Shown: positions 8,586 through 16,657 of the stretch, piece after piece
Layout: each line of letters starts with the position of its first letter
How positions within the stretch are numbered: the stretch's first letter is position 1
From: UBA5158 sp040389045
GTDB taxonomy: Bacteria; Pseudomonadota; Gammaproteobacteria; DSM-16500
Length of the DNA stretch: 64,000 nucleotides
Direction of reading: 5' to 3'
Assembly (NCBI GenBank): GCA_040389045.1
Contig: JAZKAT010000019.1
Coordinates: 12,992-76,991 of the forward strand
Position numbers and translations under genes: made by a program
The notes under the pieces: generated by a model
Databases searched by the model: none
What the model saw: the letters and a program-made list of their open reading frames with translations, nothing else
Told to the model about the DNA's origin: nothing

Positions 8586-9743
8586 ATGAAACAGATAATA
8601 ATTAAAATTTTAGCCGCAAGCGCGACTGCAATAATGTTAACCGGATGTGCTGGATTTTTTGATAAAGACAATACTCCCACGCCTTCACCGCTGACCCGTT
8701 TCACTCCGGAAATTAAAACGAAATTAATGTGGTACCGCGGCGTTAATTTTGGTGTTGGTTCCGACTATTTGAAAATGGTACCCGCAGTCACCGACCATGC
8801 GATATTTACCGCTGACAAAGAAGGCGATGTCACCGCCACTAATCGCATTACCGGCAGCAATTTATGGCATTACAAATTGCAATCCAATCTTTCCGCCGGG
8901 CCTGGCACGGATGAGAGCTTATTATTTATTGGTTCCCGTACGGGTAAAGTTTACGCGCTACGTCAAAGCGATGGCGCTCTGGTTTGGGAAGCGCAAGTTT
9001 CCAGTGAAATATTGACGCCGCCGGTGGCAAGCAGAGGGATAGTGTTAGTCAAAGCCATCGATGGTCAATTGACTGCGCTAGACGCCAGAACGGGCCGTGC
9101 CATGTGGCATTATTTACAGACAGAACCGGCGTTAATTTTACGTGGCGGCAGTGTGCCGCAAGTCACCCGCAATGACGTAGTGGTGGGTTTTGCTAACGGA
9201 AATCTTGCCAAGCTGACCCTGCAAGATGGCAGTTTATTGTGGCAACAAATGATTACCGTGCCCGAAGGCAGCTTCGCCATTCAGCGCATGGTTGATATAG
9301 ATGCTGACCCAGTGGTGTTTAACAATCGGGTTTATGTTGCGACTTACCAGGGTAAAATCGCGGCGCTGGATTTAACTACCGGCAAAGTCTATTGGACCCA
9401 TGATATTTCTTCTTTCACCGGTTTGACCGTGGATAATCAACGGGTTTATGTGGCAGACGCGACTAGTCATTTATGGGCATTTGATGCCGACAGTGGCGGG
9501 GTTGCCTGGCGGCAAAATCAATTGGAAGCGCGCAATATCACTGGCCCTGCCACTATTGCAAATTATCTGGTGGTTGCGGACCAGGAAGGTTTTTTACATT
9601 GGATTAATAAACAGGATGGGCATTTTATCGCGCGCAACCGTGTGACCGGCTTTGGCATTTTAGCCACCCCTATCGTCCGGGATAACAATGTTTATCTGCT
9701 CACCAGAGATGGTCATTTAGCCAATTACACGTTGGTGAGTTAA
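8586..9743 (+). CDS. bamB: Outer-membrane assembly lipoprotein BamB
   Basis: Lipoprotein of the BAM complex, which folds beta-barrel proteins into the outer membrane. The N-terminus is a lipoprotein signal, AASATAIMLTGC, with the lipidated Cys at residue 21. The remaining ~360 residues form an eight-bladed propeller of PQQ-like repeats, recognisable from recurring W/G blades such as GSNLWHYKLQS, DGALVWEAQVSSEILTPPVA, TGRAMWHYLQTEPALILRG, TGKVYWTHDISSFTGL and SGGVAWRQNQLEARN. Length 385 is normal. der starts 3 bases after the stop, so bamB and der are almost certainly co-expressed. Confidence 0.96.
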   Translation: MKQIIIKILAASATAIMLTGCAGFFDKDNTPTPSPLTRFTPEIKTKLMWYRGVNFGVGSDYLKMVPAVTDHAIFTADKEGDVTATNRITGSNLWHYKLQSNLSAGPGTDESLLFIGSRTGKVYALRQSDGALVWEAQVSSEILTPPVASRGIVLVKAIDGQLTALDARTGRAMWHYLQTEPALILRGGSVPQVTRNDVVVGFANGNLAKLTLQDGSLLWQQMITVPEGSFAIQRMVDIDADPVVFNNRVYVATYQGKIAALDLTTGKVYWTHDISSFTGLTVDNQRVYVADATSHLWAFDADSGGVAWRQNQLEARNITGPATIANYLVVADQEGFLHWINKQDGHFIARNRVTGFGILATPIVRDNNVYLLTRDGHLANYTLVS

Positions 9744-9746
9744 GCC

Positions 9747-11135
9747 ATGCTACCGGTTATTGCAATTGTCGGCCGTCAAAATGTAGGTAAATCCACTTTA
9801 TTTAATTGCCTGACGCAATCGCGTAACGCTTTAGTGTCTGATTTCCCTGGCATGACTCGCGACCGGCAATATGGCCAAGCGGACGTTGCTGATCATCAAT
9901 TTATCGTGATTGATACCGCCGGTATCGCTGATGATGTGGGCGGCATAGACAAACTTTCGATTGAACAATCCATTCAAGCTATTGAAGAATCCGATCTGGT
10001 ATTATTTGTCGTAGATGCCCGCGCCGGTGTTACGCCTAATGATTTATCAGTCACGGAAAAATTACGTTCGCTGAACAAAACCGTGTATCTCGTCGTCAAT
10101 AAAACCGAAGGCATGGATACGGATATTGTGACCGCGGATTTTTTCCGCCTGGGTTTTGGCGATCCTATCCCTATCGCCGCGGCGCATAAAAGCGGTGTGA
10201 CTGAATTAATTCAAACCGTTTTTGCTGACCGGGCAATCAACGCGGAGGATGAAACGGTAGAGGATGACGCTAGCATTAAACTGGCCATTATTGGTAGACC
10301 GAATGTAGGCAAATCTACTCTGATCAATCGTATGTTAGGTGAAGAACGGGTCATTGTTTTTGATGAACCCGGCACGACTCGGGACAGTATTTTTATCCCG
10401 CTGGAACGTGCAGGGATAAAGTATACCTTGATCGACACCGCCGGTATTCGCCGACGCGGCAGGGTTTTTGAAACCACCGAAAAATTTTCCGTGGTAAAGA
10501 CTTTGCAAGCGATAGAAACCAGTAATGTAGTGATTTTCCTTATTGACGCCCGTGAAGGTGTCACCGACCAGGATTTGCGGTTGCTGGGGTTTATCGTGGA
10601 TAGCGGCAAAGCCCTGGTGTTAGGCATTAACAAATGGGACGCCATGACGGAAGCGGCGCGCGATAAAACCCGTGCGAGCATAGACCGAAAAATTAATTTT
10701 CTGGATTTCGCGCGCACCCATTTTATTTCCGCGCTGCATGGCAGTGGCGTAGGCACTTTATTTGCTTCGGTGGATGAAGCGTGGGCTTCGGCCAATAAAA
10801 AAATATCTACCCCCCAAGTAAATAAAATTTTGCGTGAAGCCGTGCTCGCCCATAACCCACCTCTCGTGCATGGTCGCCGTATTAAACTGCGTTATGCGCA
10901 TGCTGGGGGCCATCACCCACCGCTAATTATTATTCACGGCAATCAAGTCAAAGAATTGCCAGATCCCTATAGACGCTACTTGATTAAAACGTTTCAAACA
11001 CGTTTGAAACTGGTAGGCACACCGGTACGTGTAGAATTCAAACAGGGTGAAAATCCTTTCCGCGACCGCAAAAATGTTTTAAGCGACCGTCAACAGCAAA
11101 AGAAAAAGCGGTTAATGAGGCATGTTAAGAGATAA
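9747..11135 (+). CDS. der: Ribosome-assembly GTPase Der (EngA)
   Basis: Tandem-GTPase needed for 50S subunit maturation. The first G domain has P-loop GRQNVGKST, switch DFPGMTRDRQYG, DTAGIAD and NKTEG. The second has GRPNVGKST, DEPGTTRDSIFI, DTAGIRRRGRV and NKWDAM. The C-terminal KH-like domain includes PPLVHGRRIKLRYAHAGGHHPP and the terminal NPFRDRKN. At 462 residues it is normal length. It ends the plus-strand block and is convergent with the effector-like genes that follow, with only 24 bases between stop codons and no clear intrinsic terminator. Confidence 0.97.
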   Translation: MLPVIAIVGRQNVGKSTLFNCLTQSRNALVSDFPGMTRDRQYGQADVADHQFIVIDTAGIADDVGGIDKLSIEQSIQAIEESDLVLFVVDARAGVTPNDLSVTEKLRSLNKTVYLVVNKTEGMDTDIVTADFFRLGFGDPIPIAAAHKSGVTELIQTVFADRAINAEDETVEDDASIKLAIIGRPNVGKSTLINRMLGEERVIVFDEPGTTRDSIFIPLERAGIKYTLIDTAGIRRRGRVFETTEKFSVVKTLQAIETSNVVIFLIDAREGVTDQDLRLLGFIVDSGKALVLGINKWDAMTEAARDKTRASIDRKINFLDFARTHFISALHGSGVGTLFASVDEAWASANKKISTPQVNKILREAVLAHNPPLVHGRRIKLRYAHAGGHHPPLIIIHGNQVKELPDPYRRYLIKTFQTRLKLVGTPVRVEFKQGENPFRDRKNVLSDRQQQKKKRLMRHVKR

Positions 11136-11159
11136 CAGTTGTTCGCACTAGCTTTCTTA

Positions 11160-11615
11160 TCACCTTCTTAGCATTCTTGAGAACACCGGTTCAATGACTA
11201 CGTCGTCATCGACCTCCATCTTCTCTTCTTCTTTTTCTTCCATCCTGGTACGTTTAGTGTTACTGGTAGCAGGACTTTTAGAATTAACCAGCTCACTAGC
11301 ATCGAATGAAAACATTCTTTTGAACCGGGTTTTACCGAACAACCCCAGGCTAATTATCGGTTGCATAATGATGTTAACTAATGAGGATGAACTTGACGAC
11401 TGAGCCACAGCTAACGGCTGGGGCCGATTCAACCTCGACATAACTTTAATATACTCAATATGCTTAGCCCCCAATAATTCACCAACCAATTCTTGGTAAG
11501 CGCTAGTTACTAAAATTATCTCCAATTTATCGAGTGCTTCCTGGTTCCCTATCGTTGACCTTAAGTGTTTTTTCCCCAGATTTGCCAAAATAATTAATTG
11601 GAATTTTTCTGGCAA
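11160..11615 (-). pseudogene. Probable frameshifted C-terminal part of the adjacent 559-residue protein
   Basis: No recognised family. The only available start, TTG at 11615, has GGAG just 2 bases upstream, too close for use. The frame is open upstream to a stop at 11757-11759, so it overlaps the 3' end of the upstream gene, and the intervening codons read as normal helical protein (FFRQLYNSIESLENLRSLPE). A single -1 shift between 11757 and 11687 would join the two frames. The fused C-terminus ends in a Ser-rich stretch and then EEKEEEKMEVDDD within the last 30 residues, like the Glu-block of Dot/Icm effectors. An independent small gene is the alternative. Confidence 0.5.
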
Positions 11616-11686
11616 ACTCCGCAGATTTTCTAGCGATTCAATGGAATTATAGAGTTGTCTAAAGAAATTATTAGAATATATGTCCG

Positions 11687-13366
11687 TTATACCATTTGTG
11701 CTTTCTGTGCTAATTTCAACAAAATGTAAGTTAATGTCTGGGCATTGATAATAGCTTTAAGGGATACTTCCAGATACTGCGTTAACATCCATCGGTGATG
11801 TCTTTCAGGAACAATAGCAAACATTCCAATCAGGCTATCAGGGGTGTTTATCATGCTTGAACATAATTTTTTAATGAGTGGACTTTCGCTTCCTAGTGCA
11901 GGCAAGGGATTAGTCGCATTGAATTTTTGATTATGGGTGCTGAAAATGATATTTAATTCTTGGATACTAAAACGCGTTAATTTATTTTCTACAACTGCTT
12001 CATGGAGTTGGTCACGATGTTGTTCAAAGTTTTCTTTGACTTGCTGCAAATCACGTTCTTCATTCTCAATATAAGATTCAGGCACCATGTAATATAGTTC
12101 GAAATGTTCATTTAGCATAGCATTCAGATTATTAGCAAATATTTCGATACAGGGTGTATCACAACGCGCAGATTCATAATCTATTGTAATCGTTACACGC
12201 TGATGAACTACATTTTCCCGTGCCTCAGCAATATCAGCAGCAATTTCACCAAGTAACCGGTTTTCGAGCTGGTCCGCTTCAAGTTCTTTGCATTTTTCTA
12301 TGAAAGTATTTATGGTTGCCAATTCTGCGCTCGATAAAAGAACTGGGTAAACTTGCAATAACCTATACCAGTAATATCTAAAACTAACATTATCCCCGCG
12401 CACCGCGTCAATTGATAATAATTCTTCTAATTCAGCCGGCTTTAACAATTTGGTAAGGAAATGAAACTCTTCAATATATCCAAAAATCAGATCATCAGGC
12501 TGTTCATCTGTACCGCCAAAGCCACCTTCTTCACCAGCTTTGAACATACCCTCGATCAATCTATTTAAATGACCGCCTACACTGTTGGATTTCTTGCGCT
12601 TTTCCCAAAACTTCACTACAGCATCATTTAATGCTTTGGCTTGTTTAGAGGAATAAATAACCTGGTTTAATTCTTTCATCGCTAATTTTGCGTTTTGACT
12701 CCTGGGCAACTTATTAGTATGCTTCACTCTGCCATCACATTTAGCGTCATTCAAACAATCGCCAATGTGAATTATCATGTTTTTGTCGTCTATAACAAAA
12801 TGATGTAAATCAATTTTTTCGGCTTTGGCTAATTCAATTCCACGCTTTTTTGCCAGACTTATTTGTTCTGCTGTTAATTGATTTTCAACTGCGGCTTTAA
12901 TCTCATCGTCCTGGATCAACAGCCCTATATCTGCTCCCTCATCCATGTAACTTTGTTTTACATGCGTGTCCTCAGTCTGTTGGTCCAGCTCAACAATACT
13001 TGACATTAAATTTTCATTATAAAAGTTCACAGTAGGCATCAGCAATTGCAAATGGTGGCCTGTTTGCAACTCTTGCGCCAGACTTTTGCAAACCTGAGTC
13101 AATTCGTCTTGATAGGTATTAGAATAATGTAGCTGGGGTAAATGTTGAATACGTTGCCAACGCCGCTCTAGAAAATTGACAAAAAGCTGCAAATTTTGCG
13201 GAGTAGCTTCCTGCTCGCCAAGATTAAATAAATCGTCAAGTTCTGACCATGTCAGCCTGCGCTCTAATTCAAAAAGATACGGGGTGGTTTTGAAATTTGC
13301 CCAAGGGTAATTTCGACGGGTTGCCGCCAATTGCAAAGTATTGGCTAGTAGCTCTCTAATTTTCAT
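11687..13366 (-). CDS. Large uncharacterised protein, effector-like
   Basis: A 559-residue protein with no signal peptide, no membrane helix and no domain I can name. It is rich in charged, helical segments (for example EDTHVKQSYMDEGAD and KKRGIELAKAEKIDLHH). Low GC, large size, cytoplasmic character and the HDAC gene upstream fit a lineage-specific gene, possibly a secreted effector; that is inference. The ATG at 13366 has no strong ribosome site. The stop at 11687 appears premature, because an adjacent frame continues the protein without a proper start. It lies 57 bases after the HDAC stop and could share its transcript. Confidence 0.65.
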   Translation of the reverse strand: MKIRELLANTLQLAATRRNYPWANFKTTPYLFELERRLTWSELDDLFNLGEQEATPQNLQLFVNFLERRWQRIQHLPQLHYSNTYQDELTQVCKSLAQELQTGHHLQLLMPTVNFYNENLMSSIVELDQQTEDTHVKQSYMDEGADIGLLIQDDEIKAAVENQLTAEQISLAKKRGIELAKAEKIDLHHFVIDDKNMIIHIGDCLNDAKCDGRVKHTNKLPRSQNAKLAMKELNQVIYSSKQAKALNDAVVKFWEKRKKSNSVGGHLNRLIEGMFKAGEEGGFGGTDEQPDDLIFGYIEEFHFLTKLLKPAELEELLSIDAVRGDNVSFRYYWYRLLQVYPVLLSSAELATINTFIEKCKELEADQLENRLLGEIAADIAEARENVVHQRVTITIDYESARCDTPCIEIFANNLNAMLNEHFELYYMVPESYIENEERDLQQVKENFEQHRDQLHEAVVENKLTRFSIQELNIIFSTHNQKFNATNPLPALGSESPLIKKLCSSMINTPDSLIGMFAIVPERHHRWMLTQYLEVSLKAIINAQTLTYILLKLAQKAQMV

Positions 13367-13423
13367 TATTAACCCAGATTTAGTTATAGTTTTAGGATTT
13401 TTGCCAAGGTTAACATGGAATCA

Positions 13424-14347
13424 TTAAGGGATGCTTAAGGCGCTTACATGAGAAACGACACATTCACCCAGCACAGCCAGATTATAGCCGCCTTCTAATA
13501 CAGAAACCATACGGCCTTGCGCATATTTTTTGGCTATCTCGGCTACTTTTTCCGTCACCCAGGCGTAATCTTCAGCCAGGAAATTTAACTCCGCCATTCT
13601 CTCCTGCGCGTGCCCATCAAAACCGGCAGAAAAAAATATCATCTCTGGTTTGAATTTATTCAATGCTGGCAGCCAGCGCGTAGTAACGAGTTCACGGAAC
13701 ATTTTACCTGAAGCACCGGCTGGTAACGGTATGCTAATCAAATTTTTACTTTCATGTTCAGTGCCACTGTAAGGATAAAAAGGGTGTTGGAACGATGAAC
13801 ATAACAAGACCCTATCTTCATTGCGGAATATATCTTCGGTGCCATTACCATGGTGCACATCGAAATCCACAATCGCTACGCGCGGCAATTGGTATTTTGC
13901 CAATGCATAAGCCGCGCCAATCGCCACATTATTAAAAAAGCAAAAACCCATGGCATGGTTTCTTTCCGCATGATGCCCCGGCGGGCGCACATTACAAAAT
14001 ACCGCGGAATGTTCTTTTGCCATGACTAAATCAACTGCCTGTATGACCGCGCCAGCCGCCCGACACGCCGCCGTCAAGCTGTGGGGGTTCATGATGGTCT
14101 CAGGGTCCAGCGCGCACAAACCATGCGTGGGCGCGGCAGCGAAAATTTGTTGAATATAACTTTCTGGATGAACCAATGCTAATTGTTGCGGGGTAGCCAG
14201 CGGCGCTTGATAAAATTTGAGATCATGGATTAGGGGTGATGCTTCGAGTGCGGCGGTAATGGCCGCCACGCGTAGGGGTTGTTCCGGATGGTCTTGACCC
14301 ATATCATGCAACAGACAATCCGGATGAGAAATAATCCCTACGCTCAC
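13424..14347 (-). CDS. Histone-deacetylase-family zinc amidohydrolase
   Basis: Class II-like HDAC/AcuC/acetylpolyamine amidohydrolase superfamily member that removes acyl groups from amines. The catalytic His pair is H125-H126 in RPPGHHAE. Zinc ligands are D163 and H165 in VDFDVHHGNGT, plus the Asp of FFSAGFDGH, with a terminal VLEGGYNLAVL loop. At 307 residues it is normal for the bacterial group. Substrates may be acetylated proteins, polyamines or other small molecules; the sequence does not decide. Its start overlaps the end of the DUF1259 gene by 4 bases (ATGA), so the two are translationally coupled. A host-directed role cannot be excluded but is not shown. Confidence 0.93.
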   Translation of the reverse strand: MSVGIISHPDCLLHDMGQDHPEQPLRVAAITAALEASPLIHDLKFYQAPLATPQQLALVHPESYIQQIFAAAPTHGLCALDPETIMNPHSLTAACRAAGAVIQAVDLVMAKEHSAVFCNVRPPGHHAERNHAMGFCFFNNVAIGAAYALAKYQLPRVAIVDFDVHHGNGTEDIFRNEDRVLLCSSFQHPFYPYSGTEHESKNLISIPLPAGASGKMFRELVTTRWLPALNKFKPEMIFFSAGFDGHAQERMAELNFLAEDYAWVTEKVAEIAKKYAQGRMVSVLEGGYNLAVLGECVVSHVSALSIP

Positions 14348-15414
14348 GATACATTTTGTCGCATTAATAATTTTTGCGTACTGCTACAGAAATTAACGTG
14401 GCAATAATTACTTAATATAGTGATAGCGCGAACCGGTGGCACATAATAATAAGATGCTCTTAAGGCATTTCTCAAGAGACGGTTTGCCGTTACCGTAGGC
14501 ATTTCATTTATCGATTGAGAAATATCCAGCGCGCGGCGCAAGCCCCGTGCTAATTCAGTGGGTTTGCCTATGCCCCAATAATGCAGGAAAACATAAGTTA
14601 CTTTATCATTGATAGGACGTTGGTGAATTGCCACGATTGAAATGCCAGCTTTATGCAACGCCGTCAGTACTTTCTGCAAATTAGGTTGTTGCATTGCTAA
14701 ATCACCATCAATCACCGCTGCTTCATTTGAACCGGCAAATGTCGCTTTAGCATTGGTGCGCAGGGTCACACCGAAATCGGTCATGGTATTTTTAGCCACC
14801 CGGTCTATTACCACACGATACACGCCATCTTGAATGACTCCTCTAGCCCCAAGAATGTCCGCAATACTTTGTTGATCAAAAGTCGTATTGGTCGCGTCAA
14901 TTTCCCCTAGCGGAAAATCCCCTTGACCATCACTGGTTAATTTCATCGCTTCAAACACTTTATTCATTTCCATCGCCAGTACCTGGGTGCTGCCCATTCC
15001 TTCGATATGCATGAACATGACTTTGGGAGATTCCCACATCAAGTGATTATGCAGTTCGGTGACATTTAAATGATTATCGATAACAGCCTGCATCACGGTA
15101 TTAATCTGATCTTCGGTTAACACCAGATTACCTTTTAGCAGGGTTTTGGCATCATCCAATTTTTTGAAAGTAACCCAGGAAGTCAAACCCATGGCCGGCG
15201 CTATCTTGATGCCATTGATCGTAATATTCAAATCCGTGCGTGGCACGGTAATTTTATAAACTTGTTCCAGCGAGTTATATCTTCCTTCCGTGCCAACCAG
15301 TGTGCGGATGAGAGTGCCATCTGTCGAAATCGTTCCCGCTTCATTCGGGGTCATTGCCAACAACGGGTTTGTTGCTAGCATAGAAAATAAAAAAGAGACG
15401 AGTAACTTTTTCAT
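14344..15414 (-). CDS. Secreted DUF1259 (LppY/LpqO-like) protein
   Basis: Signal peptide at residues 1-20 (KKLLVSFLFSMLATNPLLA). Two related DUF1259 halves follow. The first contains GRYNSLEQVYKITVPRTD, then VTELHNHLMWESPKVMFMHI; the second contains GVYRVVIDRV, then IVAIHQRPINDKVTYVFLHYWG. The His-rich HNH motif of the first half is only partly kept in the second. Function of the family is unknown. The last ~55 residues (RASYYYVPPVRAITILSNYC onward) look unlike the domain and may be a lineage-specific tail or the result of an old frameshift. The upstream region carries GGAGGAAAC before the ATG, a strong ribosome site. Confidence 0.88.
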   Translation of the reverse strand: MKKLLVSFLFSMLATNPLLAMTPNEAGTISTDGTLIRTLVGTEGRYNSLEQVYKITVPRTDLNITINGIKIAPAMGLTSWVTFKKLDDAKTLLKGNLVLTEDQINTVMQAVIDNHLNVTELHNHLMWESPKVMFMHIEGMGSTQVLAMEMNKVFEAMKLTSDGQGDFPLGEIDATNTTFDQQSIADILGARGVIQDGVYRVVIDRVAKNTMTDFGVTLRTNAKATFAGSNEAAVIDGDLAMQQPNLQKVLTALHKAGISIVAIHQRPINDKVTYVFLHYWGIGKPTELARGLRRALDISQSINEMPTVTANRLLRNALRASYYYVPPVRAITILSNYCHVNFCSSTQKLLMRQNVS

Positions 15415-15572
15415 GTTTCCTCCTGAACAAACAAAAACGCTAACTTTCTTATAGGCATACTAGTATTCTAGTCTGAATTTTTAGTTATTTGTAAAATATT
15501 AAACTGACTGAATAATTGTTAAATAAAGAAATTAAAAGTGTATTTTGTATTAGCAGAAGAAAGGGAGTGGGG

Positions 15573-15812
15573 AAAAAAAGTAGGACGATTTTCACCGTCC
15601 TATAAATGCTCAACTCAGTAAGCAATCCATGCAAAAAAGTTCTATCCTTAGACACGCAAAACGAGGAGTGGTTACAGAAATCCTTCCTATCACCATGACT
15701 AATCCTTAGTCGAGGAGCATAATACCGGAAAAATTTTGATAAAAAACAGGCTTAATCCGTTATTCCCTACGAAATAATTGGGATTAGAAAATATTGTGTT
15801 TTAGAAAAATAA
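15573..15812 (-). ncRNA. RsmY/RsmZ-like CsrA-binding sRNA, unit 1
   Basis: Read on the minus strand, this segment contains a series of short hairpins presenting GGA, the CsrA/RsmA recognition signal: GACTAAGGATTAGTC (15697-15711), AGGAAGGATTTCT (15676-15688), TCTAAGGATAGA (15641-15652) and GCATGGATTGC (15622-15632). It ends in an intrinsic terminator: a 7-bp stem TAGGACG/CGTCCTA (15581-15602) followed by seven T. Conserved single-stranded blocks CTGAGTTGAGCAT and AACCACTCCTCGTTTT are shared with unit 2. The 5' end is uncertain: a TATAAT at 15819-15824 gives about 240 nt, while a TATTAT at 15719-15724 gives about 140 nt. The GGA-loop architecture is the evidence; no homology search was made. 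Confidence 0.78.
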
Positions 15813-15818
15813 AAGTTC

Positions 15819-15824
15819 ATTATA
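15819..15824 (-). promoter_or_regulatory. Candidate -10 box of sRNA unit 1
   Basis: Perfect TATAAT on the minus strand with no clear -35 box at 17 bases, as expected of an activator-dependent promoter. It predicts a start near 15812. A weaker TATTAT at 15719-15724 is the alternative. Confidence 0.45.
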
Positions 15825-15900
15825 ATCATACGTTTACTCTACTACTTTTAATCCTTTGCTATTAGTTTGAAAGTGATGAAAGTGTTATCTCCTACGCCCA

Positions 15901-15918
15901 TGTGAGAGATAGCTTACA
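15901..15918. promoter_or_regulatory. GacA/LetA-like response-regulator box
   Basis: TGTGAGAGATAGCTTACA differs at one position from the GacA upstream element TGTAAG-N6-CTTACA and also fits the Legionella LetA core TNAG-N6-CTNA. It lies upstream of sRNA unit 1, about 98 bases before the start predicted from TATAAT, and downstream of the unit 2 terminator. The placement is what is expected for a promoter of an Rsm sRNA. No equally good box was found upstream of unit 2. Confidence 0.6.
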
Positions 15919-15979
15919 AAACAAAGGTGGTGGTCACGGGCATGGATGGAATTACGCAAAAAAATAACAAATTTTAGGC

Positions 15980-16134
15980 AAAAAAAGGGGCGGGTTTTAA
16001 ATCCGCCCTAAGATGCTCAACTCAGGTATAGCAATCCTTGCTAAATGATCCATCCCTGGGCATACAAAACGAGGAGTGGTTGCAAGAATCCATTCAGTAA
16101 CCATGTGTCATCCTTAACACCCGCTCAGTTTAGC
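15980..16134 (-). ncRNA. RsmY/RsmZ-like CsrA-binding sRNA, unit 2
   Basis: Minus-strand RNA of about 155 nt, paralogous to unit 1. GGA-presenting hairpins are GTGTTAAGGATGACAC (16105-16120), GAATGGATTC (16086-16095) and TAGCAAGGATTGCTA (16029-16043), with a further ATGGAT at 16047-16054. A terminator GGGCGG/CCGCCC (15988-16008) is followed by seven T. It shares CTGAGTTGAGCAT and AACCACTCCTCGTTTT with unit 1, while the hairpin sequences differ but keep GGA in the loop, a covariation-like pattern that supports a real structured RNA. A TATAAT at 16141-16146 gives the 5' end. By family it would titrate CsrA. Confidence 0.8.
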
Positions 16135-16140
16135 ACTTCT

Positions 16141-16146
16141 ATTATA
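16141..16146 (-). promoter_or_regulatory. -10 box of sRNA unit 2
   Basis: Perfect TATAAT on the minus strand, about 7 bases before the predicted 5' end at 16134. The -35 region is weak, which fits dependence on an activator. Confidence 0.55.
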
Positions 16147-16325
16147 GAAATCTTGACTAGGGGAAGGCTGCTATCGCTTCCCATGCAGATTATTTGCAGT
16201 TGAAGATATTATTATTCAATTAGTTAATAAATTTAAAAGGATGGGGTTTCAGTACATCTATAGTGATTGTCTCACAAGAGGTTGAGCGTTGACTTGCAGT
16301 GGTGTGGGAGTGGCTTAGTAAAAAA

Positions 16326-16367
16326 CACCCCTCACCCTAGCCCTCTCCCACAAGGGGAGAGGGTAAT
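16326..16367. repeat. Dispersed palindromic repeat (CACCCCTCACCC family), copy 2
   Basis: CACCCCTCACCC followed by a perfect 9-bp stem CCCTCTCCC/GGGAGAGGG (16341-16363). Same family as 541-591. It lies just downstream of minE on the minus strand; read in that direction a run of six T follows the repeat (near 16320), so it may also serve as the min-operon terminator. Confidence 0.7.
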
Positions 16368-16378
16368 AAGAAAAAAAA

Positions 16379-16657
16379 CTATCTCATTCCGGGCAATATT
16401 ACATTCAGCTCTAGCACCGAACAGCCATCTTTACGGTCCAGCTCGACCCGTACATCGTCTTTATTGATGGAAACATACTTGGCGATTACATCTAATAAAT
16501 CCTGCTGCATGGCGGCGAAATAATCGGGTTTGTCGCGGTGGTTACGTTCGTGCGAAATAATAATTTGTAACCGTTCCTTGGCGAATTTAGCCGATTTGGG
16601 TGTTCTGCGGATCAGCCTGCCGACCCGGCTAATCGTATTAGTGAGTAATTGTTTCAT
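16379..16657 (-). CDS. minE: Cell-division topological specificity factor MinE
   Basis: Small protein that stimulates MinD ATPase and drives pole-to-pole oscillation so that FtsZ assembles at mid-cell. The 92 residues include the anti-MinCD helix (AKERLQIIISHERNHR, residues about 24-39) and a C-terminal dimerisation region ending in VRVELDRKDGCSVLELNVILP. Length is normal (about 88-92). The ATG overlaps the minD stop by 4 bases, the usual coupling in this operon. Downstream lies a palindromic repeat and then the sRNA region. Confidence 0.95.
   Translation of the reverse strand: MKQLLTNTISRVGRLIRRTPKSAKFAKERLQIIISHERNHRDKPDYFAAMQQDLLDVIAKYVSINKDDVRVELDRKDGCSVLELNVILPGMR

Noticed and set aside
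11194..11403. 69-codon plus-strand Ser-rich frame
   Set aside because: Antisense of the Glu/Ser-rich end of the effector-like gene.
16290..16320. Possible GacA-like box for sRNA unit 2 (TGTGGGAGTGGCTTAG)
   Set aside because: The spacer is one base short and the left half is poor, so it was not called.
16267..16467. 66-codon plus-strand frame
   Set aside because: It runs through the palindromic repeat and the 3' end of minE; no family and no ribosome site.
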